Shown here piece by piece: positions 41,322 to 50,803 of a stretch of DNA of 64,000 bases. The translations under genes and the position numbers were made by a program. The notes beneath the pieces are model-generated. The model searched no databases, was not told the origin of the DNA, and was given only the letters and a program-made list of their open reading frames with translations. How positions within the stretch are numbered: position 1 is the first letter of the stretch; every line of letters begins with the position of its first letter. Source of the stretch: RGIG3102 sp964525015 (GTDB lineage: Bacteria; Bacillota; Clostridia; Oscillospirales; Ruminococcaceae); assembly GCA_964525015.1 (NCBI GenBank), contig CAZGFY010000008.1, positions 1 through 64,000 of the forward strand, written 5' to 3'.

Positions 41322-42362
41322 TTAATTAAATATCATTTCATAATCGTAATTTGTATAAAAATCACTGATTTCTCGTAAATATTCTTCATAATTTTCATCT
41401 GATAAAAGATATTCTTCGTTTACCATTGCTTTCAAAATATATGAGTTAATATTTTCTCCATAATGTCCTTTATCTTTGTAATTATTAAAATCTGTAATTA
41501 TTTTAAAATTATTATTAAATGAATATAATTTACAATTTTGATATTGTAATAATGATTCGATTAATATCCTTTCTGTATTTATATATTCATCTAAAATATC
41601 AGTATTATTTAAATCCTTCCAATGTGCGATGCTATAAGGACTAATAAAGTAATAAAATGTTATATCTGGATTTTCTCTAACAGTTGATAAAATAGTATTC
41701 TCTAAGTGCTCTATAAATAAGATGTCGTTTTCATTTGAATAATTATTTGGAAGTTTATAGTCATATCCATTTTTTTCATAAAAAGACAAAACTTCATCCT
41801 TTCCAAATGTATAGTATTGATGCCACCTAGAGTAATCATCAAAACTTGTTATAAATTCCGTTCCATAGCTTTGAATTGTTGGTAGTGTTTTATCAAAAAA
41901 AACTTCTTTATTAAAAATATATTCTAAATCATTAATATAGTAGTTATCATACAGGTAATTTGGGGTTTGTGTGATTTCGCTATCAAGATAGATTCTATTC
42001 ATATCAAGTGCCCTAATAATAATCTTTAAATCATCATTGTAAGAAATTGCTCTTTCTATTGATTCGTTTAACTCTTGAAAAGATGCTCCTGAATATGATG
42101 TTTTAATTGAATTAACATTAAATAATTCATCAAACTCCGATGTTTTAAAATTTTCAGTCATAGAAGTTCCGATAATCATTGCATTATAATCAAAATTTCT
42201 TTGTATCCCATCATTTTGATATCTTTGATTATCTATAACATATGTAAACCCAGCTAATGGCTTATGATAGTGAAAATATGGGTCTATATATATCATAATT
42301 GCCGCAAAGCTAGTTAGTATAAATATTAATGCTAAAAAAAAGCTAAAAAGATACTTTTTCAA
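41322..42362 (-). CDS. SGNH-hydrolase-like membrane-anchored partner of an MBOAT acyltransferase
   Basis: The 346-residue protein has one N-terminal membrane helix followed by an extracytoplasmic domain. The segment MIIGTSMTENF (putative nucleophile Ser67) and DKGHYG (Asp297-x-x-His300) give the Ser and Asp-x-x-His of the SGNH/AlgX-DltD-like fold. The start is TTG 42362, because AAAAGGAG lies seven nt upstream. An ATG 14 codons earlier would overlap the MBOAT gene and has no ribosome site. It lies 17 bp after the MBOAT gene and probably works with it on a cell-envelope polymer. Confidence 0.7.
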   Translation of the reverse strand: MKKYLFSFFLALIFILTSFAAIMIYIDPYFHYHKPLAGFTYVIDNQRYQNDGIQRNFDYNAMIIGTSMTENFKTSEFDELFNVNSIKTSYSGASFQELNESIERAISYNDDLKIIIRALDMNRIYLDSEITQTPNYLYDNYYINDLEYIFNKEVFFDKTLPTIQSYGTEFITSFDDYSRWHQYYTFGKDEVLSFYEKNGYDYKLPNNYSNENDILFIEHLENTILSTVRENPDITFYYFISPYSIAHWKDLNNTDILDEYINTERILIESLLQYQNCKLYSFNNNFKIITDFNNYKDKGHYGENINSYILKAMVNEEYLLSDENYEEYLREISDFYTNYDYEMIFN

Positions 42363-42378
42363 ATATAAACTCCTTTTA

Positions 42379-43881
42379 TTAAAAATTAAAATATAAAAAT
42401 TCACTAATCTTTGAGAAAGAAAGTATTGACCACGCTAATATTACTGCTGAAAACAAAGCATCTCTTACCATTAGTTTCTTTGAGATTTTTTCAAATGTAT
42501 TCTGCGTTAGTAAAGTAAGTCCTGTTAAGAAAACAAGTATAATATAAGCAATATTATTCATTATAAAATCAAATAAAATGCTTGAAAAATAAATCAAACT
42601 TTCTATATTTGTTATTTTAATAAAAAATGATAATGATGTTAAGAATAACATTATCTCATCAAGCAGAAAAATATTCTGTATTTCCCTAGTAATCGAAAAA
42701 TCATTGAAATTTAATAATTGATTAATCATTTCTATTGCTTGCCCAACGCTATCTGCTCTAAAAAACACCCATGTTATATTAATAAACATAAATGTTATTA
42801 TCCACAATACTGCATTAGGGATTTTATTTATATATCGCTTAAACTTTCTATTAAATAACATCGCTACGCCGTGTAAAATCCCCCATACAATAAATGTGTA
42901 GTTTGCACCGTGCCATAATCCACTTATAAAAAAAACAATAACTAAATTAATATATGTACGAAAATTACCTTTCTTATTGCCACCTAAAGGAAAGTAAATA
43001 TATGTTCTTAAAAACCTAGTTAGTGTGATATGCCATCTTTTCCAAAATTCATCTATGGTTAAGGATTTATATGGTGAATTAAAATTAATATGTATATCAA
43101 TATTAAACATTTTTCCAATACCAATTGCCATATCACAATAACCACTAAAATCAAAATATATTTGAAATGTGTATGATAGTATTACTATAATCACATCCAA
43201 AGTTGATAAATCCCTAATATTCTCATATCCAAAATTAACAACTCCGGAGAGCGTATCTGCTATCAAAACCTTTTTTGCCATACCTTGTGAAAAGGCTTGT
43301 ATTCCCTTAGCAAAATTTTCTGCATTAAAATTTTTCTTAGTTACGTCATTAATTTGTGGGATAATTTCGTCGTGTAAAACTATTGGCCCTGCAATCAATT
43401 GTGGAAAAAATGTAACAAAAAGTGCATATTCTAAAAAATTATAGCGTCGAGTTTTCTCTTGATAAGAGTCGATTAAATATGATAGTTGCTGGAATGTAAA
43501 AAAACTGATACCTAAAGGAAGCAGTATTGTATATGTATTTAATGAAGTTTGAAAAACAGTATTAATTGTTGTTATAAAAAAATATAGGTATTTATAATAA
43601 AATAAAATTCCTACATTAAATAAAATTCCAATTAATAATAATATTTTCTTTTTAATTTTATTTTCATATATTAGCATAGAATTAGAAATTGTATAGTTTA
43701 AAATAATGCTAAACAATATAATAAAAATATATCTAATATTAAAATAAGCATAAAACCACAGCGACATAATTAGTAAAAATATTTCAGCAATATTATATTT
43801 TTTAAACTTATTAAATAAAAAATATCCCATTAAAACAACAGGCAAAAAGAAAAGCACAAAAATATATGAATTAAATAACAT
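42379..43881 (-). CDS. MBOAT-family O-acyltransferase (AlgI/DltB-like)
   Basis: The 500-residue polytopic protein has about eleven helices, the family box EFWKRWHITLTRF (278-290) and the catalytic His324 in GLWHGANYTF with a second conserved His337. AlgI-like proteins hand acyl groups across the membrane to exported polysaccharides, usually with an SGNH partner, here the next gene. No alginate or dlt genes are adjacent, so the polymer is unknown. TAAGGAG precedes the ATG. Confidence 0.92.
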   Translation of the reverse strand: MLFNSYIFVLFFLPVVLMGYFLFNKFKKYNIAEIFLLIMSLWFYAYFNIRYIFIILFSIILNYTISNSMLIYENKIKKKILLLIGILFNVGILFYYKYLYFFITTINTVFQTSLNTYTILLPLGISFFTFQQLSYLIDSYQEKTRRYNFLEYALFVTFFPQLIAGPIVLHDEIIPQINDVTKKNFNAENFAKGIQAFSQGMAKKVLIADTLSGVVNFGYENIRDLSTLDVIIVILSYTFQIYFDFSGYCDMAIGIGKMFNIDIHINFNSPYKSLTIDEFWKRWHITLTRFLRTYIYFPLGGNKKGNFRTYINLVIVFFISGLWHGANYTFIVWGILHGVAMLFNRKFKRYINKIPNAVLWIITFMFINITWVFFRADSVGQAIEMINQLLNFNDFSITREIQNIFLLDEIMLFLTSLSFFIKITNIESLIYFSSILFDFIMNNIAYIILVFLTGLTLLTQNTFEKISKKLMVRDALFSAVILAWSILSFSKISEFLYFNF

Positions 43882-43901
43882 TAACTCTCCTTATTTAACT
43901 T

Positions 43902-43943
43902 TAAACAGCCGAATAAGGATTATATCCTCTATTCGGCTGTTTA
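43902..43943. terminator. Terminator of purC-purF-purB
   Basis: Fourteen-bp perfect arms (43902-43915 and 43930-43943) with core CAGCCGAATA, a 14-nt loop and flanking A/T runs, 11 bp past the purB stop. Confidence 0.85.
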
Positions 43944-43953
43944 TAAATTCCTA

Positions 43954-45387
43954 TTAAACTTTAATATCTGCTTTAATTCCGATAATATCTTTATTTGCTT
44001 CTAAAATTGGATTTACAACATCTCTTAAAAAGCTTTCAACCTGCTCTTTACTTCTGCCAACGTATTTTTCTGGCTGTAAAAATGCATTTAATTCTTCTAA
44101 AGTAAATCCAAAAGAAGAATCTTCTGCAATTAATTCTAAAAGATTGTTTTCTTTTCCAAGAGCTTTAACATTATGGCTTGCTTTCATTGAAAGTTCTCTG
44201 ATTTTTTCGTGTAATTCCTGACGGTCGCCACCTCTTTTAACAGCATCCATCATAATATTTTCAGTAACCATAAATGGAAGTTCGCTCATTAATCTTTTTA
44301 GGATAACTTTATCATATACAACTAAGCCATCACAAACATTTAAACATAAATCTAAAATTCCATCAGTAGCTAAAAATGCTTCTGGAATTGATAAGCGTTT
44401 ATTAGCTGAGTCATCTAATGTTCTTTCAAACCACTGTGTTGCAGTTGTCATAATTGGATTTAATGCATCAACCATAACAAAACGGCTTAATGCAGCTATT
44501 CTCTCACTTCTCATTGGATTTCTTTTATAAGCCATCGCTGAAGAGCCTATTTGATTTTTTTCAAATGGTTCTTCAATTTCTTTTAAATGCTGCAATAATC
44601 TAATATCATTGCTCATTTTATGAGCAGTTGCTGCAACACCTGAAAGAATATTTGCAACTTTTGCATCAATTTTTCTTGAATAAGTTTGTCCTGAAACTGG
44701 ATAGCAGTCATTAAAGCCCATTTTCTTTGCAATCATCGGATCAATTTTTTCTATTAACTCGTGATTTCCATCAAACAGCTCTAAAAACGATGCTTGCGTT
44801 CCAGTTGTTCCTTTTGAGCCGAGCAATTTAATTGTTGATAACATATAATCAATATCTTCTAAATCAAGGCAAAATTCTTGTAGCCATAGTGATGCACGTT
44901 TACCAACTGTTGTTGGTTGTGCTGGCTGAAAATGAGTGAATGCAAGGCTTGGTAATGCTTTGTATTCATCAGCAAATTTTGCTAAAACAGCCATAACATT
45001 TATAACTTTAACTCTAACTAATTCTAAAGCTTCTTTCATTAAAATAATATCAGTATTATCTCCAACATAACATGAAGTTGCCCCTAGGTGAATAATTCCT
45101 TTTGCCGATGGACATTGAACGCCATAAGCATAAACGTGGCTCATAACATCGTGTCTTACTTCCTTTTCTCTTGCAACTGCAACATCAAAGTTTATCTCAT
45201 CTTGAAATTCTTTTAATTCATTAATTTGTTCATCAGTTATCGGAAGCCCTAATTCTTTTTCAACTTCTGCTAGAGCAATCCAAAGCTTTCTCCACGTTTT
45301 AAATTTCATTTCTGGTGAAAAAATATATTGCATTTCACTGCTCGCATATCTTTGGGAAAGCGGGCTTACATATTTATCATTAGACAT
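43954..45387 (-). CDS. purB: Adenylosuccinate lyase
   Basis: The 477-residue fumarase-superfamily lyase acts twice in purine synthesis (SAICAR and adenylosuccinate cleavage). The signature loop SSAMAYKRNPMRSE (about 281-294) and THFQPAQPTTVGKR are present. The slightly long form (about 477 residues) resembles the PurB group common in Clostridia and Bacteroides. It follows purF by 36 bp. Confidence 0.95.
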   Translation of the reverse strand: MSNDKYVSPLSQRYASSEMQYIFSPEMKFKTWRKLWIALAEVEKELGLPITDEQINELKEFQDEINFDVAVAREKEVRHDVMSHVYAYGVQCPSAKGIIHLGATSCYVGDNTDIILMKEALELVRVKVINVMAVLAKFADEYKALPSLAFTHFQPAQPTTVGKRASLWLQEFCLDLEDIDYMLSTIKLLGSKGTTGTQASFLELFDGNHELIEKIDPMIAKKMGFNDCYPVSGQTYSRKIDAKVANILSGVAATAHKMSNDIRLLQHLKEIEEPFEKNQIGSSAMAYKRNPMRSERIAALSRFVMVDALNPIMTTATQWFERTLDDSANKRLSIPEAFLATDGILDLCLNVCDGLVVYDKVILKRLMSELPFMVTENIMMDAVKRGGDRQELHEKIRELSMKASHNVKALGKENNLLELIAEDSSFGFTLEELNAFLQPEKYVGRSKEQVESFLRDVVNPILEANKDIIGIKADIKV

Positions 45388-45423
45388 TAAATATATTTCC
45401 TTTCTAATTATGAGTATATTTTC

Positions 45424-46869
45424 CTACTCATCAAACTCGCCTCTTATATCATCACTCGGTGGGTCTAGTGGATATTTTCCATCAAAACACCCTTTACAAA
45501 TTGATACTGTTGGAGCAAGCTCTTTTAATCTATCAACATTTAGATAAGCTAGTGTATCTACACCTATCATATCTCTTATTTCTTCTACTGTTCTATTATG
45601 TGCCACTAATTGGTCTTGAGATGGGATATCTGTTCCAAAATAGCAAGGGTATAAAAACGCTGGTGCACTAGAGCGCATATGAACTTCTTTTGCCCCTGCT
45701 TTTCTTAATAAATCAACTATTTTTTTACTAGTTGTCCCTCTAACAATTGAATCATCCACTAAAATAACCCTTTTATCTCTAACAACTTCTTTTAAAACAT
45801 TAAGTTTCATTTTAACGCTGTCTTGCCTTGTTTTTTGTTTTGGTTTAATAAAAGTTCTGCCTATATAGCTATTTTTAACAAATGCAATACTATAAGGAAT
45901 ACCAGTTGCTAAAGAATAACCCATAGCAGCACCATTTCCAGACTCTGGAACACCAACTACAATATCAGCCTCAACAAAAGAATCTTTTGCTAAAAATTCA
46001 CCAGCACGAAGCCTTGAATTATAAACGCTTTCACCATCTATATATGCATCTGGGCGAGCAAAATATAGATATTCAAAAACGCAAACAGCTTGTTTTTCTT
46101 TTGGAATACAGTTTGATTTATCCGAAGAAATCTCACCTTTTGAATTTATAACAACAATTTCACCAGGCTCAATATCTCTTACAAATTCTGCATCAATAGT
46201 ATCAAGTGCACAGCTTTCTGAAACTATAAAAAATGTATTATCTCTTTTACCAATACATAAAGGCTTAAATCCGTGTGGGTCACGCACGCCTATTAATTTT
46301 CTTGGAGATTTAATAACTAAAGAGTATGCTCCTTTAATTCTTTTCATAGTTTTACTCACTGCTTCTTCAACAGTTTTTGAGTTAACTCTTTCTTTTGCTA
46401 TACAATAAACTATAAGTTCTGAATCGATAGTTGTTTGAAAAATAGCACCATCTCTTGCAAGCTCTTCTCTTAATTCAGGAGTATTAACTAAATTACCATT
46501 ATGTGCAAATGCAAGAGTGCCTTTAATATAATTAATAGCTAAAGGCTGTGCATTTTCAATTATAGAGCCACCTGCCGTTGAATATCTAACATGGCCAACG
46601 CCAAGGTTTCCTTTTAGAGTTGCAAGATTTGTTTCATTAAAAACTTCATTTACAAGCCCCATATTTTTAATTGTTTTAACTTTGCATTTTGAAATACTAG
46701 TATCAGTAACACTAATACCAGCACTCTCTTGACCTCTATGCTGCATAGTTAATAAGCTATAATAAATATCAGCTGCAACATCGCCACCTGAAATATCATA
46801 TGCACCAGAAACAGCACATTCTTCGCTTAATTTATCCTCGTAATTTTCTATTACTCTTAATTCTTCCAT
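45424..46869 (-). CDS. purF: Amidophosphoribosyltransferase
   Basis: The 481-residue enzyme opens de novo purine synthesis. A 17-residue propeptide precedes the nucleophile Cys18 (EECAVSG; the usual Gly after Cys is Ala). QHRGQESAGI, the PRPP motif VILVDDSIVRGTTS and the Fe-S cysteines (NCIPKEKQ region, PCYFG, CKGCFDG) mark it as the Bacillus type with a 4Fe-4S cluster. Its start overlaps the purC stop by one base (TAATG). Confidence 0.96.
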   Translation of the reverse strand: MEELRVIENYEDKLSEECAVSGAYDISGGDVAADIYYSLLTMQHRGQESAGISVTDTSISKCKVKTIKNMGLVNEVFNETNLATLKGNLGVGHVRYSTAGGSIIENAQPLAINYIKGTLAFAHNGNLVNTPELREELARDGAIFQTTIDSELIVYCIAKERVNSKTVEEAVSKTMKRIKGAYSLVIKSPRKLIGVRDPHGFKPLCIGKRDNTFFIVSESCALDTIDAEFVRDIEPGEIVVINSKGEISSDKSNCIPKEKQAVCVFEYLYFARPDAYIDGESVYNSRLRAGEFLAKDSFVEADIVVGVPESGNGAAMGYSLATGIPYSIAFVKNSYIGRTFIKPKQKTRQDSVKMKLNVLKEVVRDKRVILVDDSIVRGTTSKKIVDLLRKAGAKEVHMRSSAPAFLYPCYFGTDIPSQDQLVAHNRTVEEIRDMIGVDTLAYLNVDRLKELAPTVSICKGCFDGKYPLDPPSDDIRGEFDE

Positions 46870-47579
46870 TATTTCATTAGCCCCAAACGTGATAACACTT
46901 CATTATAAGCACCTTCAACATTGCCTAAATCTCTTCTAAAACGGTCTTTATCCATTTTTTCATTTGTATGTACATCCCATAAACGACAAGTATCTGGGCT
47001 TGTTTCATCAGCTAGGATAATTTCTCCGTGGAATCTACCAAACTCAATTTTAAAATCAATTAATTTTAAATCTGCTTGTAAGAAATATGCTTTTAAAACA
47101 TCGTTTACTTTGAATGCATAGTTTTTAATAATTTCAATTTCTTCCCAAGTTGCAAGCTCTAGAGCTACTGCAAAATAATCATTAATTAATGGATCGCCTA
47201 AGTCATCGTTTTTATAAGAAAATTCTATTGTAGGAGTTTTGAATTCTATTCCCTCAGGCACGCCTAATCTTTTAGAAAAGCTACCAGCTGAAACATTACG
47301 GATTATTACTTCTAAAGGAACGATTTCAACGCTTTTAACAGCTGTTTCTCTATCGTTTAACTCTTTAACAAGATGAGTTGGAACGCCTGCTTCTTCAATT
47401 TTTGCAAAAGCGTGGTTTGTTATTCTATTATTGATAACACCTTTACCTATAATAGTGCCTTTTTTCTCACCATTAAACGCTGTCGCATCGTCTTTATAAG
47501 AAACTATAACAACATCAGGATCTTCTGTTGCGTAAACTTTTTTTGCTTTGCCTTCATAAATCATTTCTAATTTTTCCAT
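46869..47579 (-). CDS. purC: SAICAR synthetase
   Basis: The 236-residue ligase joins aspartate to CAIR. YEGKAKKVY near the N-terminus, SVEIVPLEVIIRNVSAGS and LIDFKIEFGR are typical. The start at 47579 (MEKLEMI) follows AAAGGAATG; the ATG embedded in that site gives an extension five codons longer that is less likely. It heads purC-purF-purB, without the other pur genes. Confidence 0.96.
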   Translation of the reverse strand: MEKLEMIYEGKAKKVYATEDPDVVIVSYKDDATAFNGEKKGTIIGKGVINNRITNHAFAKIEEAGVPTHLVKELNDRETAVKSVEIVPLEVIIRNVSAGSFSKRLGVPEGIEFKTPTIEFSYKNDDLGDPLINDYFAVALELATWEEIEIIKNYAFKVNDVLKAYFLQADLKLIDFKIEFGRFHGEIILADETSPDTCRLWDVHTNEKMDKDRFRRDLGNVEGAYNEVLSRLGLMK

Positions 47580-47650
47580 AATCGTAAAATCCATTCCTTT
47601 CTTTATACCCTACACAAATAAAATTAATAAATACTGTGTAAAATCCTTGA

Positions 47651-47680
47651 TTAAAAATCAGTATTTTTTCTGATTTTTAA
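47651..47680 (-). promoter_or_regulatory. Hairpin in the purC leader
   Basis: Arms 47670-47680 and 47651-47661 (11 bp) with an 8-nt A-rich loop in the RNA. It lies just after the predicted transcript start. It has no following T-run, and no purine riboswitch core was recognised. Confidence 0.4.
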
Positions 47681-47700
47681 ATATTGAGTGATACATTTTA

Positions 47701-47729
47701 ATTATAAAATAAACAGTTTTATAAATCAA
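47701..47729 (-). promoter_or_regulatory. Sigma-A promoter of purC-purF-purB
   Basis: Minus-strand TTGATT (47729-47724), 17 bp, TATAAT (47706-47701), about 115 nt before the purC start. Confidence 0.75.
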
Positions 47730-47781
47730 CAAGATAAATTAATATCTCTTGTTTTACCTGCCTTAGCCTTAAAAAATACTA

Positions 47782-48930
47782 TTATTTCAACAAATTTTCT
47801 TCTTTAAGTCTTTTTTCGATATACGGCTGTACATTTATAAATTCTTTAAAGCTTTGATATGATGAAAACTCTTCATTATTAAATCCTTGCTTTTTAATTG
47901 CTTTAATAGCAATATTTTTTGGAGTATGCTCTGTTTCAATGAATTCCATAATGGTTACATCAAAACCTAATGATTTCAAAATCTGTGCTCTTAAACTATC
48001 AGTTGCAAGTGCTGAAAATCTTTCTTTTATAAGCCCAAACTGGAGCATAGAATTAATATTATCATTTTTAATTTGAGTAAAAAATTCGTGCTGACAACAA
48101 GGAACTGCAACTATTGCCTTTGCATTAAATTTAATACTTTGCACTATTCCCTCATCTGTTGCATTATCACAAGCGTGGAGCATTATAACTAAATCAACGT
48201 CCTTTGTTCTTGTGTAATCTTTTATATCACCATGCATAAACTCTAAGAATTCATAGCCTAATTTTTTTGATACATCATTGCAATAATTTATAACATCAGT
48301 TTTTAAATCTAAGCCTGTTATAATAGCTTTTCTTTTTAAAATTTTAACTACATAGTAATATAATGCAAACGTAAGATATGCTTTTCCACACCCAAAGTCA
48401 ACTATTTTCAATTCTTTTTCTTTTTCAAAATTTTCAAAAATTGGCGAAATTAACTCAAGATACTTATTTATCTGACGAAATTTATTATATTTTGATTTAA
48501 TTATCCTGCCATCGTTTGACATAACCCCTAAATACTTTAAAAAATCAATATCTTCATATTCGTTTAAAATATATTCTTTTTTTCGATTATGCGAAGAAAT
48601 GCTAACTTTTTTTGACGCTGGCTTTGTTTTTGCAGTTATTTTATCCTTAAAGCAGTTTAAATGATAGTCATTATTCGCCCCATAAATTATACACTGAACA
48701 AAAACTTCTCTTAATAAATATTCGATTTCATCAATCAAAACATCGCTTTTAATATTTTTATGCACAACTTGATTACCTTTTGTGTATTCAAGTTGGTACA
48801 TAACTTCATCTTTTTGTAAAAATGGCTTTATTAAAACCTTTGAAAACTCGCTTTTAACACCCTTTTTTATCTGACTAATATTAACAAGTGCTATATCTTG
48901 GTTTAAATATCCTTTTAACTGTTCTCTCAT
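47782..48930 (-). CDS. SAM-dependent methyltransferase (Methyltransf_32/METTL25-like)
   Basis: The 382-residue protein has a class I SAM-binding motif VDFGCGKAYLTFALY (about 176-190) and LHACDNATDEGI (about 250-261), the pattern of the METTL25/RRNAD1-like family. An N-terminal domain of about 130 residues is less conserved. Substrate unknown. It follows ade by 15 bp. Confidence 0.82.
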   Translation of the reverse strand: MREQLKGYLNQDIALVNISQIKKGVKSEFSKVLIKPFLQKDEVMYQLEYTKGNQVVHKNIKSDVLIDEIEYLLREVFVQCIIYGANNDYHLNCFKDKITAKTKPASKKVSISSHNRKKEYILNEYEDIDFLKYLGVMSNDGRIIKSKYNKFRQINKYLELISPIFENFEKEKELKIVDFGCGKAYLTFALYYYVVKILKRKAIITGLDLKTDVINYCNDVSKKLGYEFLEFMHGDIKDYTRTKDVDLVIMLHACDNATDEGIVQSIKFNAKAIVAVPCCQHEFFTQIKNDNINSMLQFGLIKERFSALATDSLRAQILKSLGFDVTIMEFIETEHTPKNIAIKAIKKQGFNNEEFSSYQSFKEFINVQPYIEKRLKEENLLK

Positions 48931-48945
48931 TTTACTAAATAATCC

Positions 48946-50718
48946 TTATTCTTCACAAAAAACTGGAACAAATGATTTTGAAAATACATCAACCATTCCC
49001 ATATCACTAAATTTATATTCAGGGATAACTATTAAAGAAAGTGTAACTATACGAAGTAATGGGTTTTTAAAATCAAGTCCTTCATCTTTTAAGCATTTTT
49101 TCATTGCCTTAACTTCTTCTGAAAGTTCGAAAATATCTTTTGAGCTTACAAGCCCTGCAACATTAAGACCTAAAACGCCTTTAATTTCACCATTGACAGC
49201 ATAGGCCATACCGCCACCGATTTCTTTTAATTTTTCAATTACAGCTAGTGCGTCTTCTGCCTTTTTAAATACCACAACTAAATTATGCGAATCGTGAGAA
49301 ACTGTTGAAGATAGAGCACCTTCAAAATTTGCAAATCCCCTTACAACCCCTAAATTATATTGCCCTGTGCCATATCTATTGATTATAATCGCAAATTGAA
49401 GTGTGTTATCTGAAGAAATATCAACCCTGCCATCTACAACTGGAAGTTCGATAACTTCTTTTTTGGCATATGCCGATGATGCTGTTTGATACGCCATTGC
49501 ATTGATTTTAACTGTACTAGCTTCTTTATTTGGTGCATAAAGCGTTAAATCTTCAATTGTAAAGTCTTTTATCTTTACAGAGTTTTCTTCTTCAATACTA
49601 TCTCTTATATCTTCGATTTCAGCTAGTAAAACCCCATCTTGTGCAACTAATTTGCCATCTGTGAAAACATGGCTAGGATTTAATTCATTTAAATCATCAA
49701 TTAATAGCATATCTGCAACATAGCCTGCCGCAATAGCGCCTAAATTTTTAATATCAACTTCTAAAGCTGCATTTAAAGTGCAAGATTTTATAGCTGTAAC
49801 TGGGTCCATTCCGTGGCGAATAGCATCTCTTAAAACATCGTTCATATGCCCACCATCGATAATTTCATCAACTTCTCTATCATCTGTACAAAAAGTTAGT
49901 CTATCATAGAATTTAACGCCTTCTAGCCCATCAAGTATTGTTTCAATATTTTTACTTATTGAAGATGAACGTGCATCAACATACATACCATTTCTCATTT
50001 TTGGCTTAGCTTCGTGAGCTGCTCTTGTTTCGTGGCAAGTTGTTGGTCCACCAATTAAATAGCTACTCAGCATTCTGCCTTGAATTCCTGGTGCATGCCC
50101 TTGAATATATCTTCCATCTTTTTCAAAAACTTCTATTATGCTCATCATTCTATCACTAGCATTTGCAACGCCAACAAAATCCATAACTTCGCCAAGTCCG
50201 ATAACATTTGATAAATTCATCATTTTTTCTATTTCTTTTGCTGTGAATTCAGCTCCATTCCCTTCTAATCCTGGAACAGACGGAACACAAGATGGAATAT
50301 CAACAAACATTTTCATCGGTAGATTTTCGCTCATTTTAGTCATATATTCAACGCCACGAACACCATAAACATTTGCTATTTCGTGTGGGTCAGTTACAAC
50401 CATTGTTGTGCCGTGTGGCAGAACCGCCTTTGCAAAATTTCTTGGTATCATTAAAGAGCTTTCAATATGAACGTGTGCATCTATAAATCCTGGTGTTAAA
50501 AATTTGCCGTTTGCATCTATAACTTCTTTTGCATTAACTTCATCAAAATTCTCTGTTTCAACGTGAGCTATAAAGCCATCATATATAAATACATTCGCTT
50601 TATAAACTTCGCCTGTAAATGTGTTCACTAAATTTGCATTAGTGATAGCTAAATCACTTGGAATTCTTCCAAGGGCTGCCATCATTAAACTTTTCTTATC
50701 TTTTGGAAATATTTTCAT
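48946..50718 (-). CDS. ade: Adenine deaminase
   Basis: The 590-residue amidohydrolase converts adenine to hypoxanthine and ammonia. The metal site GFIDAHVHIESSLMIP (about 72-87), DPHEIANVYG and GHAPG are visible, with the long C-terminal domain typical of Ade. The start is taken at 50718; an ATG four codons upstream is possible and the ribosome site is weak for both. It is a purine-salvage gene beside the pur operon but in a separate unit after the gatB terminator. Confidence 0.94.
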   Translation of the reverse strand: MKIFPKDKKSLMMAALGRIPSDLAITNANLVNTFTGEVYKANVFIYDGFIAHVETENFDEVNAKEVIDANGKFLTPGFIDAHVHIESSLMIPRNFAKAVLPHGTTMVVTDPHEIANVYGVRGVEYMTKMSENLPMKMFVDIPSCVPSVPGLEGNGAEFTAKEIEKMMNLSNVIGLGEVMDFVGVANASDRMMSIIEVFEKDGRYIQGHAPGIQGRMLSSYLIGGPTTCHETRAAHEAKPKMRNGMYVDARSSSISKNIETILDGLEGVKFYDRLTFCTDDREVDEIIDGGHMNDVLRDAIRHGMDPVTAIKSCTLNAALEVDIKNLGAIAAGYVADMLLIDDLNELNPSHVFTDGKLVAQDGVLLAEIEDIRDSIEEENSVKIKDFTIEDLTLYAPNKEASTVKINAMAYQTASSAYAKKEVIELPVVDGRVDISSDNTLQFAIIINRYGTGQYNLGVVRGFANFEGALSSTVSHDSHNLVVVFKKAEDALAVIEKLKEIGGGMAYAVNGEIKGVLGLNVAGLVSSKDIFELSEEVKAMKKCLKDEGLDFKNPLLRIVTLSLIVIPEYKFSDMGMVDVFSKSFVPVFCEE

Positions 50719-50763
50719 AATTACACCCATTCTTTTTTTATTTTTTTAACATTATAATATGGC

Positions 50764-50798
50764 AAAAATCATAGTGGCAAAATGCCCCTATGATTTTT
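50764..50798 (-). terminator. Terminator of ligA-gatCAB
   Basis: Sixteen-nt arms (50783-50798 and 50764-50779) pair with one mismatch around a 3-nt loop, with A and T runs outside, six bp past the gatB stop. Confidence 0.85.
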
Positions 50799-50803
50799 AT
50801 TAA

